Source: Acinetobacter sp. WCHAc010034
GTDB taxonomy: Bacteria; Pseudomonadota; Gammaproteobacteria; Pseudomonadales; Moraxellaceae
Assembly (NCBI RefSeq): GCF_001696615.3
Contig: NZ_CP032279.1
Coordinates: 3,224,001-3,288,000, forward strand
DNA length: 64,000 bases
Direction: 5' to 3'
Part shown: piece by piece, positions 63,301 to 64,000 of the stretch
How positions within the stretch are numbered: the first letter of the stretch is position 1
Layout: the number at the start of each line of letters is the position of its first letter
Position numbers and translations under genes: made by a program
The notes under the pieces: generated by a model
Told to the model about the DNA's origin: nothing
Databases searched by the model: none
What the model saw: only the letters and a program-made list of their open reading frames with translations

Positions 63301-64000
63301 ATGCGTAATGAAGTTCTGCATGGTTACCTCATCCATCACCGGAAATACCGCGAGCGCAGCCATATTGTGCATCTGTTTACGCAGGAGCATGGCCGTGTCG
63401 ACGGCATCTTAAGGCAAACCCCGCCGCCGCAGTATCAGCCGATTTGCCTGCAGGCTTCCGGCAAGTCTGAACTGAAAAATTTCACCAAGCTGGAAATTGT
63501 CAATCAGCCGGTCTTCTTTTTTGGCGATGCGTTTTTCTCCGGCTTTTACTTGAATGAAATTCTGCTGCGCCTTTGCCCCTTGGAAGTTGAAATGCCGCAG
63601 GCCTATGCGCAGTATGCGCAAACTTTGGCGCAGCTGCAGCATTTGTCTGAGCAGGATCAGCCTCATCAGTTTCTCAAGCAGATTCTGCGCAGATTTGAGC
63701 ATGAGCTGCTGGAAGATCTTGGCTATGCGCTGGATTTTTTCACCGATGCCAATCAGCAGGAAATCACGCCGGAGCAGCAGTATCTGTTCCAGCTGAATGA
63801 AGGCTTTATGCCTTCTGCGCAGGCCTCCCGCGCGGCATTGGCCGGGCAGCAGATCCTGTCCATGCGCGCATATGAAAAGGGTGGGGATTTTAACCCGGAA
63901 CAGTTACAATTGCTGTCCAGGCTTTACCGGCAGATGATCACTTCGCTGCTGGGTGAACGCCCATTGAAAAGCCGTCAGCTGTGGATACAGAATTCTCAAA
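63301..64000 (+). CDS. recO: DNA repair protein RecO (3' end outside the window)
   Basis: The frame opens at ATG 63301 and is still open at the last base, giving 233 codons. It begins MRNEVLHGYLIHHRKYRERSHIV with HLFTQEHGRVDGIL after it, the normal RecO N terminus with an OB fold. The segment SELKNFTKLEIVNQPVFFFGDAF comes next, then the helical domain with NEILLRLCPLE and RFEHELLEDLGYALDF. RecO loads RecA with RecF and RecR at single-strand gaps. No zinc-finger motif is visible in the part seen. It directly follows the small lipoprotein gene, as the last gene in the lepA-recO run. Confidence 0.92.
   Translation, partial: MRNEVLHGYLIHHRKYRERSHIVHLFTQEHGRVDGILRQTPPPQYQPICLQASGKSELKNFTKLEIVNQPVFFFGDAFFSGFYLNEILLRLCPLEVEMPQAYAQYAQTLAQLQHLSEQDQPHQFLKQILRRFEHELLEDLGYALDFFTDANQQEITPEQQYLFQLNEGFMPSAQASRAALAGQQILSMRAYEKGGDFNPEQLQLLSRLYRQMITSLLGERPLKSRQLWIQNSQ

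Overview
The window is a stretch of Acinetobacter chromosome. The evidence is the carbapenem-associated outer-membrane protein CarO, the gene orders nudJ-mnmA-hflD-purB and lepA-lepB-rnc-era-recO, a sulfate-uptake operon ending in cysB, and typical Acinetobacter stand-alone genes (NadM-type NMN adenylyltransferase, ArgP/ArgO pair). Codon use looks GC-rich in third positions for this genus, but I did not compute it and do not name a species. Most of the window is ordinary core genome. I see no prophage, CRISPR array, rRNA or tRNA. The only clear mobile element is one IS110-family insertion.

Layout. 1-9.7 kb: the 3' part of hrpA, a beta-ketoacyl-ACP synthase III, a PcfJ-like protein, a PIF1-type helicase, a voltage-gated-type potassium channel and metR. 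10-14.6 kb (minus strand): a YjdF/DUF2238 membrane protein, purB, hflD, mnmA and nudJ. 14.6-19.3 kb: a 53-codon membrane-peptide candidate and a minus-strand electrophile or redox-stress group (zinc-less quinone-type reductase, SDR, OhrR-like MarR regulator, AhpD-like protein, gamma carbonic anhydrase). 19.4-24.4 kb: dacC, two related small periplasmic proteins, surE, nlpD and a LysR regulator. 24.6-27.9 kb (minus strand): a compact operon for an outer-membrane barrel, a flavinylatable FMN-binding protein, the FMN transferase ApbE, a small b-type cytochrome-like membrane protein and another membrane protein. This is the most system-like and least described part of the window. 28.6-38.2 kb: NIF3-like, nitroreductase, enoyl-CoA hydratase, nadM, yceI, argP/argO, bcp, a Dph6-like ATPase, queC, queE and dapD. 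38.5-49.1 kb: carO, a FadL-like porin, and the sulfate cluster sbp/IS110/sbp/hydrolase/cysTWA/cysB. 49.2-64 kb: pabC-mltG-tmk, a thioesterase, an unknown protein paired with an HDAC-like deacetylase, nadB, degP, another thioesterase, lepA-lepB-DUF4845-rnc-era, a small lipoprotein and the start of recO.

How the genes work together. The sulfate genes form one uptake module: two near-identical binding proteins feed a CysTWA importer, with the regulator CysB encoded at the end. The two sbp genes carry nearly the same 40-bp upstream block, so gene and promoter were duplicated together, and an IS110 element now lies between them. The ApbE cluster reads as an extracytosolic flavin-based electron-transfer chain. 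Its apbE has no ordinary start codon ahead of the conserved N terminus, and it overlaps the end of the FMN-binding gene.

Limits. All functions come from reading translated sequence and motifs by eye. No database search, folding or alignment program was run. Start codons were chosen from visible ribosome-binding sites and family-typical N termini.
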